Assembly (NCBI RefSeq): GCF_002192695.1
Contig: NZ_MTLG01000109.1
Location: 1-64,000, forward strand
Direction of reading: 5' to 3'
Origin: Achromobacter xylosoxidans
GTDB lineage: Bacteria; Pseudomonadota; Gammaproteobacteria; Burkholderiales; Burkholderiaceae_B
Length of the DNA: 64,000 nucleotides
Shown: positions 9,416 to 17,829 of the stretch, piece after piece
Numbering within the stretch: the first letter of the stretch is position 1
Layout: each line of letters begins with the position of its first letter
Notes under the pieces: generated by a model
Seen by the model: only the letters and a program-made list of their open reading frames with translations
Databases searched by the model: none
What the model was told of the DNA's origin: nothing
Position numbers and translations under genes: made by a program

Positions 9416-10171
9416 TCAGGGCGCGACGCCCCACTTCTTCATGATGGCGGCGAGAGTGCCGTCCTGGCGCAACGCATCGATGGCCGCGTTGAGCTGCTTG
9501 ACGCGTTCGGCGTCGCCCTTGCGCACGGCCAGCGCAATGTTGGTGGGCATGGCCGGCTGATAGCTTTCGACGTAGCGCACGTTGCGCACGCCCTGGGTGC
9601 GGACCTGGTAGGAGATCACTGGTCCGTCGCCGAACGCCGCGTCCAGGCGTCCCAGCGCCACGTCGCGCACCAGGTCGGACATGGTTTCGTACATCTTGAT
9701 TTCCTTGAGGCCGGGCGCGGCCTTCAGCGGTTCGACGTAGAGCGTGCCGATCTGCACGCCGACGGTCTTGCCCTTCAGGTCGGCGATGCTCTTGTATTCG
9801 GTCTTGTCCTTCTCCGGCACGATCAGGGCCTCGCCGTACTCCACCACCAACTGCGTGAAATCGACCACCTCGGCGCGCTGCGGCGTCTTGGCGAAGGCCG
9901 AGGCGATGATGTCGATCTTGTTGGTCTGCAGGGCTGGCACCAGCGAGGCGAACGGAATCGGCATCACTTCCGCGGTAAAGCCGGCCTGCTTGCCCACGGC
10001 GTGGGCGATATCGATCATCACGCCCTGCAGGGTGTTGGTCTTCGGGTCCAGGAAGTTGAACGGCACCGCGGTGGGCGTGGCGCCTACCTTGACGGTCTGG
10101 GCGTGCGCGCCCGACAGGGCGGCGGCGCACAGCGCCGTCGCCAACAACGTTTTCAACACTTTGTGCAGCAT
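9416..10171 (-). CDS. amino-acid ABC transporter substrate-binding protein
   Basis: 251 aa, family 3 periplasmic binding protein. It has a cleavable signal peptide (residues 1-24, ending AHA) and the usual order of segments: VGATPTAVPFNFLD, LVPALQTNKIDIIASAF, LKGKTVGVQIGT, and a C-terminal LNAAIDALRQDGTLAAIMKKWG. It is the first gene of the transporter/oxidase operon and faces the IclR regulator across a 326-bp AT-rich gap that contains repeated TATCG/CGATA half-sites. The ligand is unknown; the neighbouring oxidases point to an amino acid or amine. Confidence 0.9.
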   Translation of the reverse strand: MLHKVLKTLLATALCAAALSGAHAQTVKVGATPTAVPFNFLDPKTNTLQGVMIDIAHAVGKQAGFTAEVMPIPFASLVPALQTNKIDIIASAFAKTPQRAEVVDFTQLVVEYGEALIVPEKDKTEYKSIADLKGKTVGVQIGTLYVEPLKAAPGLKEIKMYETMSDLVRDVALGRLDAAFGDGPVISYQVRTQGVRNVRYVESYQPAMPTNIALAVRKGDAERVKQLNAAIDALRQDGTLAAIMKKWGVAP

Positions 10172-10497
10172 CGGAATCCCCTTGGAAGCTGGAATCGCGC
10201 ACCTGCACGGTGTACCGGACGTCCGATTTCGTCCTTGTCAGGTGCGCATTATCGTATCGAATAGCGATAACTATATATCGCATGTAGATTTTATAATCCG
10301 GCCAAGGAAAGCCTGTCAATCAACTAGGCTTTCAGCTAAGCGCTTTTTATTTAAGGGTTTTCCCGGGATTACCTGGTACGGAAAAGGTAGAATATGTCAA
10401 AAGATCTGCCACTTTTTCTTGCATTCAATTGGATTGGAATGCAATCTCTACGTATCGAACACTAATAGACTGGCGGCCTGCGCCGCCCAGCCCAGCC
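10172..10497. other. divergent promoter region between ABC operon and iclR-type gene
   Basis: No gene fits in this 326-bp gap. It is clearly AT-richer than its surroundings between about 10245 and 10460 and would hold the promoters of both divergent units. Inverted TATCG/CGATA half-sites cluster at 10249-10280, and a further TATCG lies at 10453-10457 close to the regulator start. Confidence 0.6.
10249..10280. promoter_or_regulatory. candidate IclR operator (TATCG/CGATA inverted repeats)
   Basis: TTATCG (10249-10254) pairs with CGATAA (10265-10270), and nested inside, TATCG (10255-10259) pairs with CGATA (10265-10269) around AATAG. A third TATCG lies at 10276-10280. The cluster sits about 80-110 bp upstream of the binding-protein start and is the most symmetric element in the gap. 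Assignment to the IclR protein is by position only. Confidence 0.5.
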
Positions 10498-11355
10498 ATG
10501 AATCCGGAATCCTCCACGCTGTACGTCCAATCGCTGGCCACCGGCATCGCCGTGCTCGATGCCTTCGACGCCGAACACACCTCCATGAGCCTGCCGGACA
10601 TTGCCGCCGCGGCGGGCATCACCCGCAGCGCCGCGCAGCGCTTCGCGTTCACGCTGGAAGCGCTGGGCCTGCTCAACAAGGACCCTGTCAGCAAGCGCTA
10701 TTCGCTGTCGTCGCGCACGCTGGACGCCGGTTGCCGCTACCTGGAATCGCATACGCTGCTGGATCGCGCCAATCCCTTTTTGCTGGAACTCAACCGCAAT
10801 GCCGGCGAAACCGTGAATCTTGCGGAGCCGGCCGGGCAGGACATGATCTACATCGGCCGCTTCCCCAGCCCCTTGCGGCTCTTGGTGCACATGCCGGTGG
10901 GACGGCGCATCCCCATGTACTGCTCCTCCACCGGGCGCGTGTACCTCGCCGGCATGAGCGACGAGCAAGCCTGCGAGGCCCTGGAGGCCAGCGAACGCGT
11001 GAAGTACACCGCCAACACGCTGACCGACCTGGACGAGCTGATGGCGCAGATCCGTTTGTCGCGCGAACAGGGTTACGCCTGCTGCAAGGAGGAGTACTAC
11101 CGCGGGGATCTGGCGCTGGCTGTGCCGGTCTACGATCTGAACCAGCGCGTGGTGGCGGGACTGCAGTTGTCCGTGTCGGCGGCCAAATGGACGGTCAAGC
11201 GCGCGGTATCCCGCTACGTCCCGATGATGCTGGAAACCGCCAGGCAGATTTCCATGTCGCAGCCCACGCCTCGCGCGCTGACGGCGTTTGGCGGCGGCGC
11301 AGCGCGCGACCTGCACGCCGAGCCGCCAGGGCGCGCCAGCGGGCGCAAGGCGTGA
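10498..11355 (+). CDS. IclR-family transcriptional regulator
   Basis: 285 aa from the ATG at 10498 (MNPESSTLYVQSL), the start that puts the winged helix at the usual place. The HTH covers SLPDIAAAAGITRSAAQRF (about residues 33-51), and the C-terminal effector domain contains MPVGRRIPMYCSSTGRVYLA and GYACCKEEYYRGDLALAVPV. It is divergent from the ABC transporter/oxidase operon and probably controls it, with the imported substrate or a product as effector. Confidence 0.88.
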   Translation: MNPESSTLYVQSLATGIAVLDAFDAEHTSMSLPDIAAAAGITRSAAQRFAFTLEALGLLNKDPVSKRYSLSSRTLDAGCRYLESHTLLDRANPFLLELNRNAGETVNLAEPAGQDMIYIGRFPSPLRLLVHMPVGRRIPMYCSSTGRVYLAGMSDEQACEALEASERVKYTANTLTDLDELMAQIRLSREQGYACCKEEYYRGDLALAVPVYDLNQRVVAGLQLSVSAAKWTVKRAVSRYVPMMLETARQISMSQPTPRALTAFGGGAARDLHAEPPGRASGRKA

Positions 11356-11382
11356 GGCTGGCGGCGGCTGGTGGTCGCGGCC

Positions 11383-11922
11383 TCAGGCCGTTTGCGGCGT
11401 CTGGTCGCCCGGCTCGCTGCGGCGACCAGGCTTGCCGTACAGCAAGCGCGCGCACACGAAGGCGCTGAGCGCGCCGGGCGCGGCGCCGACGGTCAAGGGA
11501 AAGCCGAAGTCTTCCTGCCACGGTCGGTTGTGGGAGATGAAGCCGAGCAGGAAAACGAAGCCATAGACGGCGCCGACCAGCGCCATCCCGGCGCAGGCGC
11601 GCCAGGACGGATGCGCCGGCCGCAGCGCGCCGGCCACGACACCGCACAGCAGGGCGGGCACGAAGCCGAAAATGTAGAACCAGGGCAAGGCGTAGACCAG
11701 CATGAGCAGGGTCTCGGGATCCCGGGTCGCGGCGGTCAGGGCAATGATGACGGCCGCGCCGCCGATGGGCGGCGCGGCCACGCCGTATAGCGCGCCGCCC
11801 GCGATCAGGTCGCTGCCCAGGCGCCGGCCGGCAGTGTCCATCGTGCGCTGCCGCTGCCTGCGGTAGGCGATGGCGGCGAAAACGCCTAGTAGCAGAATGC
11901 CGGCCGAGATGTATGGGGTCAT
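11383..11922 (-). CDS. hypothetical integral membrane protein
   Basis: 179 aa, not recognised as a named family. Hydrophobic segments are visible at roughly residues 4-20, 39-62, 72-98, 108-128 and 142-162, giving four to five membrane helices, with a charged Arg/Gln-rich cytoplasmic loop after the first. Coding potential is supported by the uninterrupted hydrophobic pattern. It converges on the IclR gene, leaving 27 bp. No function is proposed. Confidence 0.65.
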   Translation of the reverse strand: MTPYISAGILLLGVFAAIAYRRQRQRTMDTAGRRLGSDLIAGGALYGVAAPPIGGAAVIIALTAATRDPETLLMLVYALPWFYIFGFVPALLCGVVAGALRPAHPSWRACAGMALVGAVYGFVFLLGFISHNRPWQEDFGFPLTVGAAPGALSAFVCARLLYGKPGRRSEPGDQTPQTA

Positions 11923-12079
11923 CGCGTTATGCAGGATGTGGGCGGAGGTGGCAGCGCCAGCTTCCCCCGGAGGAGCAAGCCGGCGCCACAGGCCTGATGA
12001 TACCGTGGCGGCCGGCCTGGCTTGCCTGCGTGTGCCGCGCCCGTATCGGACGCAGCTTCATCCTGCGGCTGCGCAGCCT

Positions 12080-12295
12080 TCAAGTCTTGTCGCTGCCGGC
12101 GCGCGCGTCAGAGGCCGAGGCGCTGTCGCCCAGCGCGCTGGCCAGCGCGGCGTCGGCCTCGCCTGCCTCGCGCCGTTGCTCCGTGCGCCGCATCAGCCGC
12201 TTGCTCACCATGGCGGCGACAAAGGCATTGCGTTGGGCCGCGTCGTAACCGGGGTGGCTGAGTTCGCGTACGTATTCGTTGATGACGGGTTTCAT
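12080..12295 (-). CDS. small hypothetical protein coupled to the sheath/AAA relic
   Basis: 71 aa, mostly helical and charged (MKPVINEYVRELSHPGYD, then a KRLMRRTEQRR cluster), with a low-complexity Ala/Ser/Asp tail. No family recognised. AGAGGA lies 7 bp upstream. The ATG overlaps the in-frame end of the decayed AAA+ gene as ATGA, the same coupling style as between the sheath and AAA genes. It was therefore probably the third gene of that operon. Whether it is still expressed is unknown. Confidence 0.55.
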   Translation of the reverse strand: MKPVINEYVRELSHPGYDAAQRNAFVAAMVSKRLMRRTEQRREAGEADAALASALGDSASASDARAGSDKT

Positions 12296-12879
12296 GGGTG
12301 TCCTCTGGTCTTGATGCCAGGCCAGGGCCTGGCGTGTAGGCTTGCGTCGGCGCGGACGGCTTGCAGCAGGCGCGCCATGGTGACTTCGGCGCCGCCGTCG
12401 GCAGCCGGGAAAACGCGGCTTCAGGGGCGGGCAGGTTGATCCGGCGCGGCGGCCGGAAACTGGACCACGAGGCGCAGCCGCCTCAGGAATGCGCTGTCCA
12501 GGTTGGACTTCAGGCTGTCGGCCCGCGACGCCAGGCCGCGGTACGACTGCATGGGTTGCAGCAGATAGCTGGGCTCGATATTGGCGTAGCGGTCATGGCT
12601 GTCCTTGACGGTTGCGCGTTCGCCGAAGAGCGCGTCGGCTTCGTCGAAGAACAGGATGGCGCCGCGCTGCTCGACCGACTCGAACAGACGGTCCAGGTTT
12701 CTCTCGGTCTCGGCGATGTACTTGCTGACGATCTGCGACAGGTCGATGCGATACAGCTCCAGCCCTGTCTCGCGCGCCAGCGCTTCGGCAGTCGCGGCGG
12801 CCTGCGCCAGCGCGTGCGCGCGGCTCTGGCTGCCCGTGTCCCACAAGGCCAGGATGCGTGGTTCGGCAGGCGCATTCAC
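12292..12879 (-). pseudogene. decayed AAA+ ATPase of a contractile-tail-type locus
   Basis: A GTG at 12879 overlaps the sheath stop (GTGA) and opens 152 codons to a TGA at 12421. The readable part matches the core of the AAA+ ATPases found with eCIS/phage-tail-like loci: LYRIDLSQIVSKYIAETERN, Walker B AILFFDEADALFGERATVKD, and LKSNLDSAFLRRLRLVVQFP. There is no GxxxxGK[ST] Walker A; the site reads DTGSQSRAHALAQ. After the TGA the same frame continues with FPAADGGAEVTMARLLQAVR, resembling the usual C-terminal end, and stops at 12292 overlapping the next ATG. The N-terminal domain, the P-loop and roughly 45 residues before the C-terminus are missing, so it cannot be a working ATPase. A repurposed non-hydrolytic fragment of 152 aa is possible. 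Confidence 0.75.
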
Positions 12880-14054
12880 GGCTGTAGTCCTTGCGTCTGG
12901 CCGGCGCGTTGCTGGATGCGGATGACCACGAATTCCGCCGGCCTGAGCGGAGCGAATCCCACCAGGATGTTGACCACGCCACGGTTCCTGTCCTGCTGCG
13001 TGGTGGTTTCGCCATCGCACTTGACCAGATAGGCGTCGCGCGGCGTGCCGCCCTGGAATGCGCCCTGGCGGAACAGCGCGTTCATGAAGGCGCCGAGGTT
13101 CAGACGGATCTGCGCCCAGAGCGCTTCGTCGTTGGGCTCGAACGCGGCCCACTGCGTGCCGCGGTAGAGCGATCGCTCCAGGTAGAGCGCGAGCCGGCGC
13201 ACCGGCACGTATTTGTATTCCGAAGCGAAGTGGTCCGCGCCCTGCAAGGTCCGCGCGCCCCAGCAGACCGTGCCGCGCCCGGGAAACGTGCGCAGGCAAT
13301 TGACGCCCAGCGTGTTCAGGTTGCGGCTCTCGTCTTCGCTGACCGCGACGGCCAGGGACAGCACGCCGGCAAGGCTGGCGTCCATGCCGGCCGGCGCTTT
13401 CCAGACGCCGCGAATGCCGTCGGTGCGCGCATACAGGCCGGCGATCGCGCCGCAGGGGGACGTCAATCGGGGCTGGCCAATGCGCAGCGGGTCGGTCGCC
13501 TGAATCCAGGGGAAGTACACCGCGGCATGATCGGACCTGGGCAGCGCCGTGCCCATGACCGTCGTCGCCATGGCGGCAGCATCGGCCGCCTGCGGCGGCG
13601 CATCGATGATCATGAAGGCGCGCCGCTCCTTGCAGTAGGACACGGCATCGGCGAGCACGCCGGCGTGCGTGATGCCGGGCAGGCACAGCAGATTGAAGGG
13701 ATGGGCTTCGTCCAGCGCATGCAGGCCCAGGCGCTGCGCGCGTTGGCCGATGAAGGCGGCATGCGCGTCTTGCGCTCCGTTCAGCCCGGTCGGCGCCACG
13801 CGCACCACGCAGGCCTCGGCGCCGCCGTTGAGGAAGAACTGAAGCACCGCGTAGCCGAGTTCGCAGCCTTCGGCCAGACCGCCGAACTCGCGTTCGTAAC
13901 CGGCGAAATCCAGCACCCGGACCGGTTGGTTGAGCGGTCCGCGCATGGCCGTGCCCAGGAACGCGGCCACCGCGGTCGGCACACCGGCAATGGTGTGCGC
14001 GGCAGCGGGCGCTTCCTGGACATACACCCCGGGATGATTCAGGGCAGGGGCCAT
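12876..14054 (-). CDS. contractile tail sheath-like protein
   Basis: 392 aa. The N-terminus (LNHPGVYVQEAPAAAHTIAG) and PTAVAAFLGTAMRGPLNQPV are typical of phage/eCIS sheath proteins, and the C-terminal domain is complete: FPGRGTVCWGARTL, EYKYVPVRRLALYLERSLYR, GTQWAAFEPNDEALW, and finally NILVGFAPLRPAEFVVIRIQ. Sheath subunits polymerise around an inner tube and contract. No tube, baseplate, spike or terminator genes are near, and the coupled AAA+ gene is broken, so assembly of a complete particle from this locus is unlikely. Start chosen at the ATG at 14054, preceded by AAAGGAGC. Confidence 0.88.
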   Translation of the reverse strand: MAPALNHPGVYVQEAPAAAHTIAGVPTAVAAFLGTAMRGPLNQPVRVLDFAGYEREFGGLAEGCELGYAVLQFFLNGGAEACVVRVAPTGLNGAQDAHAAFIGQRAQRLGLHALDEAHPFNLLCLPGITHAGVLADAVSYCKERRAFMIIDAPPQAADAAAMATTVMGTALPRSDHAAVYFPWIQATDPLRIGQPRLTSPCGAIAGLYARTDGIRGVWKAPAGMDASLAGVLSLAVAVSEDESRNLNTLGVNCLRTFPGRGTVCWGARTLQGADHFASEYKYVPVRRLALYLERSLYRGTQWAAFEPNDEALWAQIRLNLGAFMNALFRQGAFQGGTPRDAYLVKCDGETTTQQDRNRGVVNILVGFAPLRPAEFVVIRIQQRAGQTQGLQP

Positions 14055-14451
14055 GAACTGCTCCTTTCCACGGCTACTTGGCGGCGTGTGCTTGCAGCAG
14101 GAAAGTCTTCGAGGGACGGCCAGGATGCCGCGGACTGGGGCCCGGGCCTGGGCGCAACGCACGGGAATGCCGGCGTGTGGCGGGCGTTGCGCCGCGCTTC
14201 TAGTTGGATGGCAGCGGAAAGGCAATCGGGCAAAAGTAGCAGCCCTGATGAGATGTTTTATAGAAGGTCTGATAAAAGCGGGCAATAGCTTTTCAGCGGT
14301 GTTAACGTTCTGTTGCTTATTCAGAAGCCGGCCCATGCAGGACGCCTTGCGCAGAGGCCGGCAGACGCATGGCCCGCAGCGGCGGCGCTGCGGGAAATCA
14401 GAGTGGCCGAGGCCCCGACTGGCGGCCGCGGCCCTCAACGAGGAGCGCGAG
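14055..14451. other. intergenic region between sheath relic and large secreted protein
   Basis: About 400 bp between divergent genes. The part next to the sheath gene is GC-rich and without clear signals. An AT-richer stretch at about 14215-14325 could hold promoters for either side. I see no convincing gene, RNA or repeat. Confidence 0.5.
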
Positions 14452-17040
14452 ATGTATAGCCTGACCCGACTGTGGCGCGTGCATGATTTCCCGACAACGC
14501 CGTCCGTGCCGGCGGGCCCGCCGGGGCGTCTTTCACGCCTTGCCCTGGCCCTGGCCGTGGCCGGCCTGGCTGCCGGCGCGAGCCTGATGACTAGCGGCAC
14601 GGCACAGGCGCAAGCGCAGGGACAGACCCCGACGCAAACGGCGCCCGCCCAATCCGACGCCCAGGAGGAGGCCGCGCGCTCGCTGCAATGGCCGCGCAGC
14701 TTCGAGGGCGCCGACGGCACGCGGGTGGAACTCTATCAACCGCAGATCGATACCTGGACCGCCGACCGTATTTCGGGCCGCATGGCGGTGGCCGTTGGCG
14801 CGGCCAAGGGCAATCCGACCTATGGCGTGGCCGAATTTTCCGCCCGGGCCGAGGTCAACAAGCCGGCGGGCCTGGTGCATCTTTCGGACATCCGGATCGA
14901 GCGCGTGCAGGTGCCTACCTCGCCGGAGGTAGCCGCCAAGCTGCGCAGCCAGCTCGAGGCCCGCCTGCCCGCCAAGGGCGTGGTCACGCGGCTCGACGCG
15001 CTGCAACTGAGCTACACGCTGTCGCAGAACAACCCGGCCACCAAGACCGTCCCGGTGGACAACGCACCGCCGCGTATCATCTACCGCACGGTGCCCACCG
15101 TGCTGGTGCTGATCGATGGCGGACCCGTCCTGGCCGAGGTGCCGGACGCGGCGGGCTGGCGCCGGGTGGTCAACACGCGCGCGCTGATGCTGGCCAATGG
15201 CGCCGACCGCTATTTCCTGCAAGCGGCCGGCCATTGGTACGAAGCGGCCAGCGCCACCGGACCCTGGACGGACCTGCCGCAGCCGCCTGCCGCATTGCTG
15301 GCTGCCGCCGACGCGGCGCGCCGCAAGGCCGCGCCCGATCCCTTGCTGCCGCATGGCGGCAAGCCGCCGCACCGCGCGCCCGCCATCGCGGTGTCGACCG
15401 CGCCGGCCGAGTTGCTGGTGACCGTCGGCCAGCCCGAAATGCGGCCCGTGCCGGGAACCTCGCTGCTGTCGGTGGCCAACGCCGATCACGCCCTGTTCAT
15501 GAATCCCGGCGACAACCGCTACTACCTGCTGGTGTCCGGCCGCTGGTTCCGTGGCGCCAGCCTGGACGGGCCCTGGTCCTACGTGCCGGGCAAGCAGCTG
15601 CCGCGCGATTTCGCCCGTATTCCGGCCCGGGATCCGCAGTCTGGCGTGCTGGCCTCGGTGCCGGGCACGCCGCAGGCCAAGGAGGCGCTGATCGCCTCGA
15701 CCATCCCGCAGACCGCCACGGTGTCGCGCAGCGGGGCCAAGCTGCAGGTCGAGTATGCCGGCGGCGAGCCTACGCTGCGGCCCATTCAGGGCACGGCGCT
15801 GTACTACGCCGCCAACTCGCAAGTGCCGGTGATCCAGGCCGAGGGCCGCTACTACGCCTTGTCGCGCGCGGTATGGTTCGTGTCGGATTCGCCGCGGGGC
15901 CCGTGGCGCGTGGCGGACCATGTGCCGGCGGCCATCTACACCATACCCGTCAGTTCGCCGCTGCACTACGTCACCTACGTGCAGGTGTATGGTTCCACCG
16001 CGCAGACCGTGGTGTTCGGCTACACGCCGGGCTATATGGGCGTGGTCGCCAGTCCTGACGGCACCGTGGTGTATGGCACGGGCTACGCGTACCCGCCGGT
16101 CATCGTGCAGGACACCTGGGTCGGCTATCCGCCCAGCTATGGTTACGACGCGGCCTTCGCCACCGCGACCGGCTTTGCCTTCGGCTTCGTCGCGGGCGAG
16201 ACCTGGGGGGGCGCCGCGCCCTATTGGGGGCCTTATTGGGGCGCGCCCTATTGGGGCGGCGTCAACGTCAACCAGGTCGATGTCTACGGCGCCTGGGGCG
16301 GCTCCGGCGTGGTCACGCACGCCGCCGGCTGGAACGGCTGGACCGGCACCGAATGGCAGGGCACCCATGCCGAAGGCTACAACCCGCAGACCGGCGCGGC
16401 CTTCGAAGGCACGCGCGGCGCGGCCTACAACGAGTACACCGGCAACGCGGCGGCCGGACGGCGCGACGCCTATACCAACCCCGCGACCGGCGCATCGGGC
16501 GCGGGCCGCGCGGGCGCGGTCGCCAACGATGACGGCCAATGGGCCGCGGGCCGCCAGGACGTGCGCACCAACACCAACACCGGCCGCAGCACCATTTCTT
16601 CCGCCACGGCGACCGGGACGGCTGGCGACGGAGTCAGCAGCGTGGACCGGCGCGGCGCCACCTACGACCGCAACACGAACAGCGGCATGGCGTGGAACAA
16701 CGGCAACGTATATGCCGATCACAACGGCAATGTCTACGAGCACAACGACAATGGCTGGCAACAGCACACCAGCTCGGGCTGGCAACCGGTGCAGCCCAGC
16801 GCGCAGTCGGGCAGCAATTACCTGAACGGCCAGCGCCAGGCGCGCGATTATTCCAGCGACCGCATGGGCGGCATGGAGGGAGGCGGCTGGCAGGATCGCG
16901 GCATGCAGGGCGAAGGCTGGCGCGACCGCGGCGGCATGGGCGGCGCGGAGGGCGGCGGCTGGCAGGGGCGCGGCATGGGTGGCCGCGGAGGCTGGGGCGG
17001 CGGTTTCGGTGGGTTCCATGGGGGAGGGTTCCGCCGCTGA
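14452..17040 (+). CDS. large secreted Gly/Trp/Tyr-rich protein of unknown function
   Basis: 862 aa from the ATG at 14452, preceded by GAGGAG. A long signal region (hydrophobic about residues 24-45, cleavage near AQA) suggests export. The first 590 residues contain repeated strand-like modules with HWYEAASATGPW, RWFRGASLDGPW and AVWFVSDSPRGPW, three clear copies of a W-x-GPW pattern. Then comes an aromatic stretch with three YWG repeats (APYWGPYWGAPYWGG, near 587-603), a Thr/Asn-rich region with degenerate repeats (TGAAFEGTRGAAYNEYTGNA), and a Gly/Arg/Met tail from about 803. No passenger-plus-barrel architecture is visible. Probably cell-surface or matrix-like; function not recognised. Confidence 0.75.
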   Translation: MYSLTRLWRVHDFPTTPSVPAGPPGRLSRLALALAVAGLAAGASLMTSGTAQAQAQGQTPTQTAPAQSDAQEEAARSLQWPRSFEGADGTRVELYQPQIDTWTADRISGRMAVAVGAAKGNPTYGVAEFSARAEVNKPAGLVHLSDIRIERVQVPTSPEVAAKLRSQLEARLPAKGVVTRLDALQLSYTLSQNNPATKTVPVDNAPPRIIYRTVPTVLVLIDGGPVLAEVPDAAGWRRVVNTRALMLANGADRYFLQAAGHWYEAASATGPWTDLPQPPAALLAAADAARRKAAPDPLLPHGGKPPHRAPAIAVSTAPAELLVTVGQPEMRPVPGTSLLSVANADHALFMNPGDNRYYLLVSGRWFRGASLDGPWSYVPGKQLPRDFARIPARDPQSGVLASVPGTPQAKEALIASTIPQTATVSRSGAKLQVEYAGGEPTLRPIQGTALYYAANSQVPVIQAEGRYYALSRAVWFVSDSPRGPWRVADHVPAAIYTIPVSSPLHYVTYVQVYGSTAQTVVFGYTPGYMGVVASPDGTVVYGTGYAYPPVIVQDTWVGYPPSYGYDAAFATATGFAFGFVAGETWGGAAPYWGPYWGAPYWGGVNVNQVDVYGAWGGSGVVTHAAGWNGWTGTEWQGTHAEGYNPQTGAAFEGTRGAAYNEYTGNAAAGRRDAYTNPATGASGAGRAGAVANDDGQWAAGRQDVRTNTNTGRSTISSATATGTAGDGVSSVDRRGATYDRNTNSGMAWNNGNVYADHNGNVYEHNDNGWQQHTSSGWQPVQPSAQSGSNYLNGQRQARDYSSDRMGGMEGGGWQDRGMQGEGWRDRGGMGGAEGGGWQGRGMGGRGGWGGGFGGFHGGGFRR

Positions 17041-17178
17041 GCTTGGCGCAGCAGGATCGGGCGGCACGGCAGGAGGGCGCGGCGCGCATGCCGTCCCGCC
17101 TTCCATGCCGATCGCATTTGCGCGGCCCTGCCGCAGCGGACTAGACTGACCGCTTTCCCTACTTTCAAGCAATCCGCC

Positions 17179-17787
17179 ATGGCGCTGCATAGCTGGCTCA
17201 TCTACCTGGTCGCGGTCATCGGGCTGTCGATAACCCCGGGGCCGAACACGCTGCTTGCCCTGACGCATGGCGCGCTGCACGGACACCGCAAGGCGTTGTG
17301 CACCATTGCCGGCGGCGCGGTGGGTTTCGTGGCGCTCATCGCCCTGTCCATGCTGGGCATCAGCGCCTTGCTCAAGGCCTGGGGGCCGGCGCTGACGGTG
17401 TTGAAGTGGGCGGGCGGCGCCTATCTGATCTGGCTGGGCATCCAGCTCTGGCGCGCACCGGGCGTGCAGCTGCAGCCCACCCCGGACATGCCGCGCATCC
17501 GCGGCATGCGCATGTTCAGCCAGGGCCTCCTGTCGGCCATTTCCAATCCCAAGGCGCTGCTGTTCTACGGCGCCTTCCTGCCGCAGTTCATCGATCCGGC
17601 CCGCAGCCTGTACACGCAGTTCGCCATCATGGCGGGGACCTTCGTCGTGGTGGAGTTCCTGGTCGAGTACGTGCTGGCGCGGCTGGCGCATCGCGTGCGC
17701 CCCTGGCTGGAGCGCGCCGGCCGGCGCTTCAACAAGGTGTGCGGCGGTTTGTTTGCCGCCATGGGCGCGGCGCTGCCGGGGTCTTGA
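17179..17787 (+). CDS. LysE/RhtB-family amino-acid exporter
   Basis: 202 aa, typical LysE length, with about six hydrophobic segments. The family motif SITPGPNTLLALTHGALHG occurs at residues 16-34, and GAYLIWLGIQLWR follows at about 80-92. The C-terminal region contains SAISNPKALLFYGAFLPQFI. Such proteins export amino acids or derivatives across the inner membrane. It is a single gene, convergent with the next one, so no substrate can be proposed. Confidence 0.88.
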   Translation: MALHSWLIYLVAVIGLSITPGPNTLLALTHGALHGHRKALCTIAGGAVGFVALIALSMLGISALLKAWGPALTVLKWAGGAYLIWLGIQLWRAPGVQLQPTPDMPRIRGMRMFSQGLLSAISNPKALLFYGAFLPQFIDPARSLYTQFAIMAGTFVVVEFLVEYVLARLAHRVRPWLERAGRRFNKVCGGLFAAMGAALPGS

Positions 17788-17829
17788 GCGTAGCGGACGA
17801 GGCTGAAAGTTCAGGCAGGCGCTGGAGTT

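Noticed and set aside
12080..14054. A complete extracellular contractile injection system
   Set aside because: Only the sheath is intact. Inner tube, baseplate, spike and tail-terminator genes are absent, and the flanking genes are unrelated.
14533..17691. A 1052-codon open frame on the minus strand opposite the large secreted protein
   Set aside because: It is antisense to a gene with signal peptide, ribosome site and repeat structure. The minus reading is Arg/Ala/His-rich without recognisable domains, as expected for shadow frames in GC-rich DNA.
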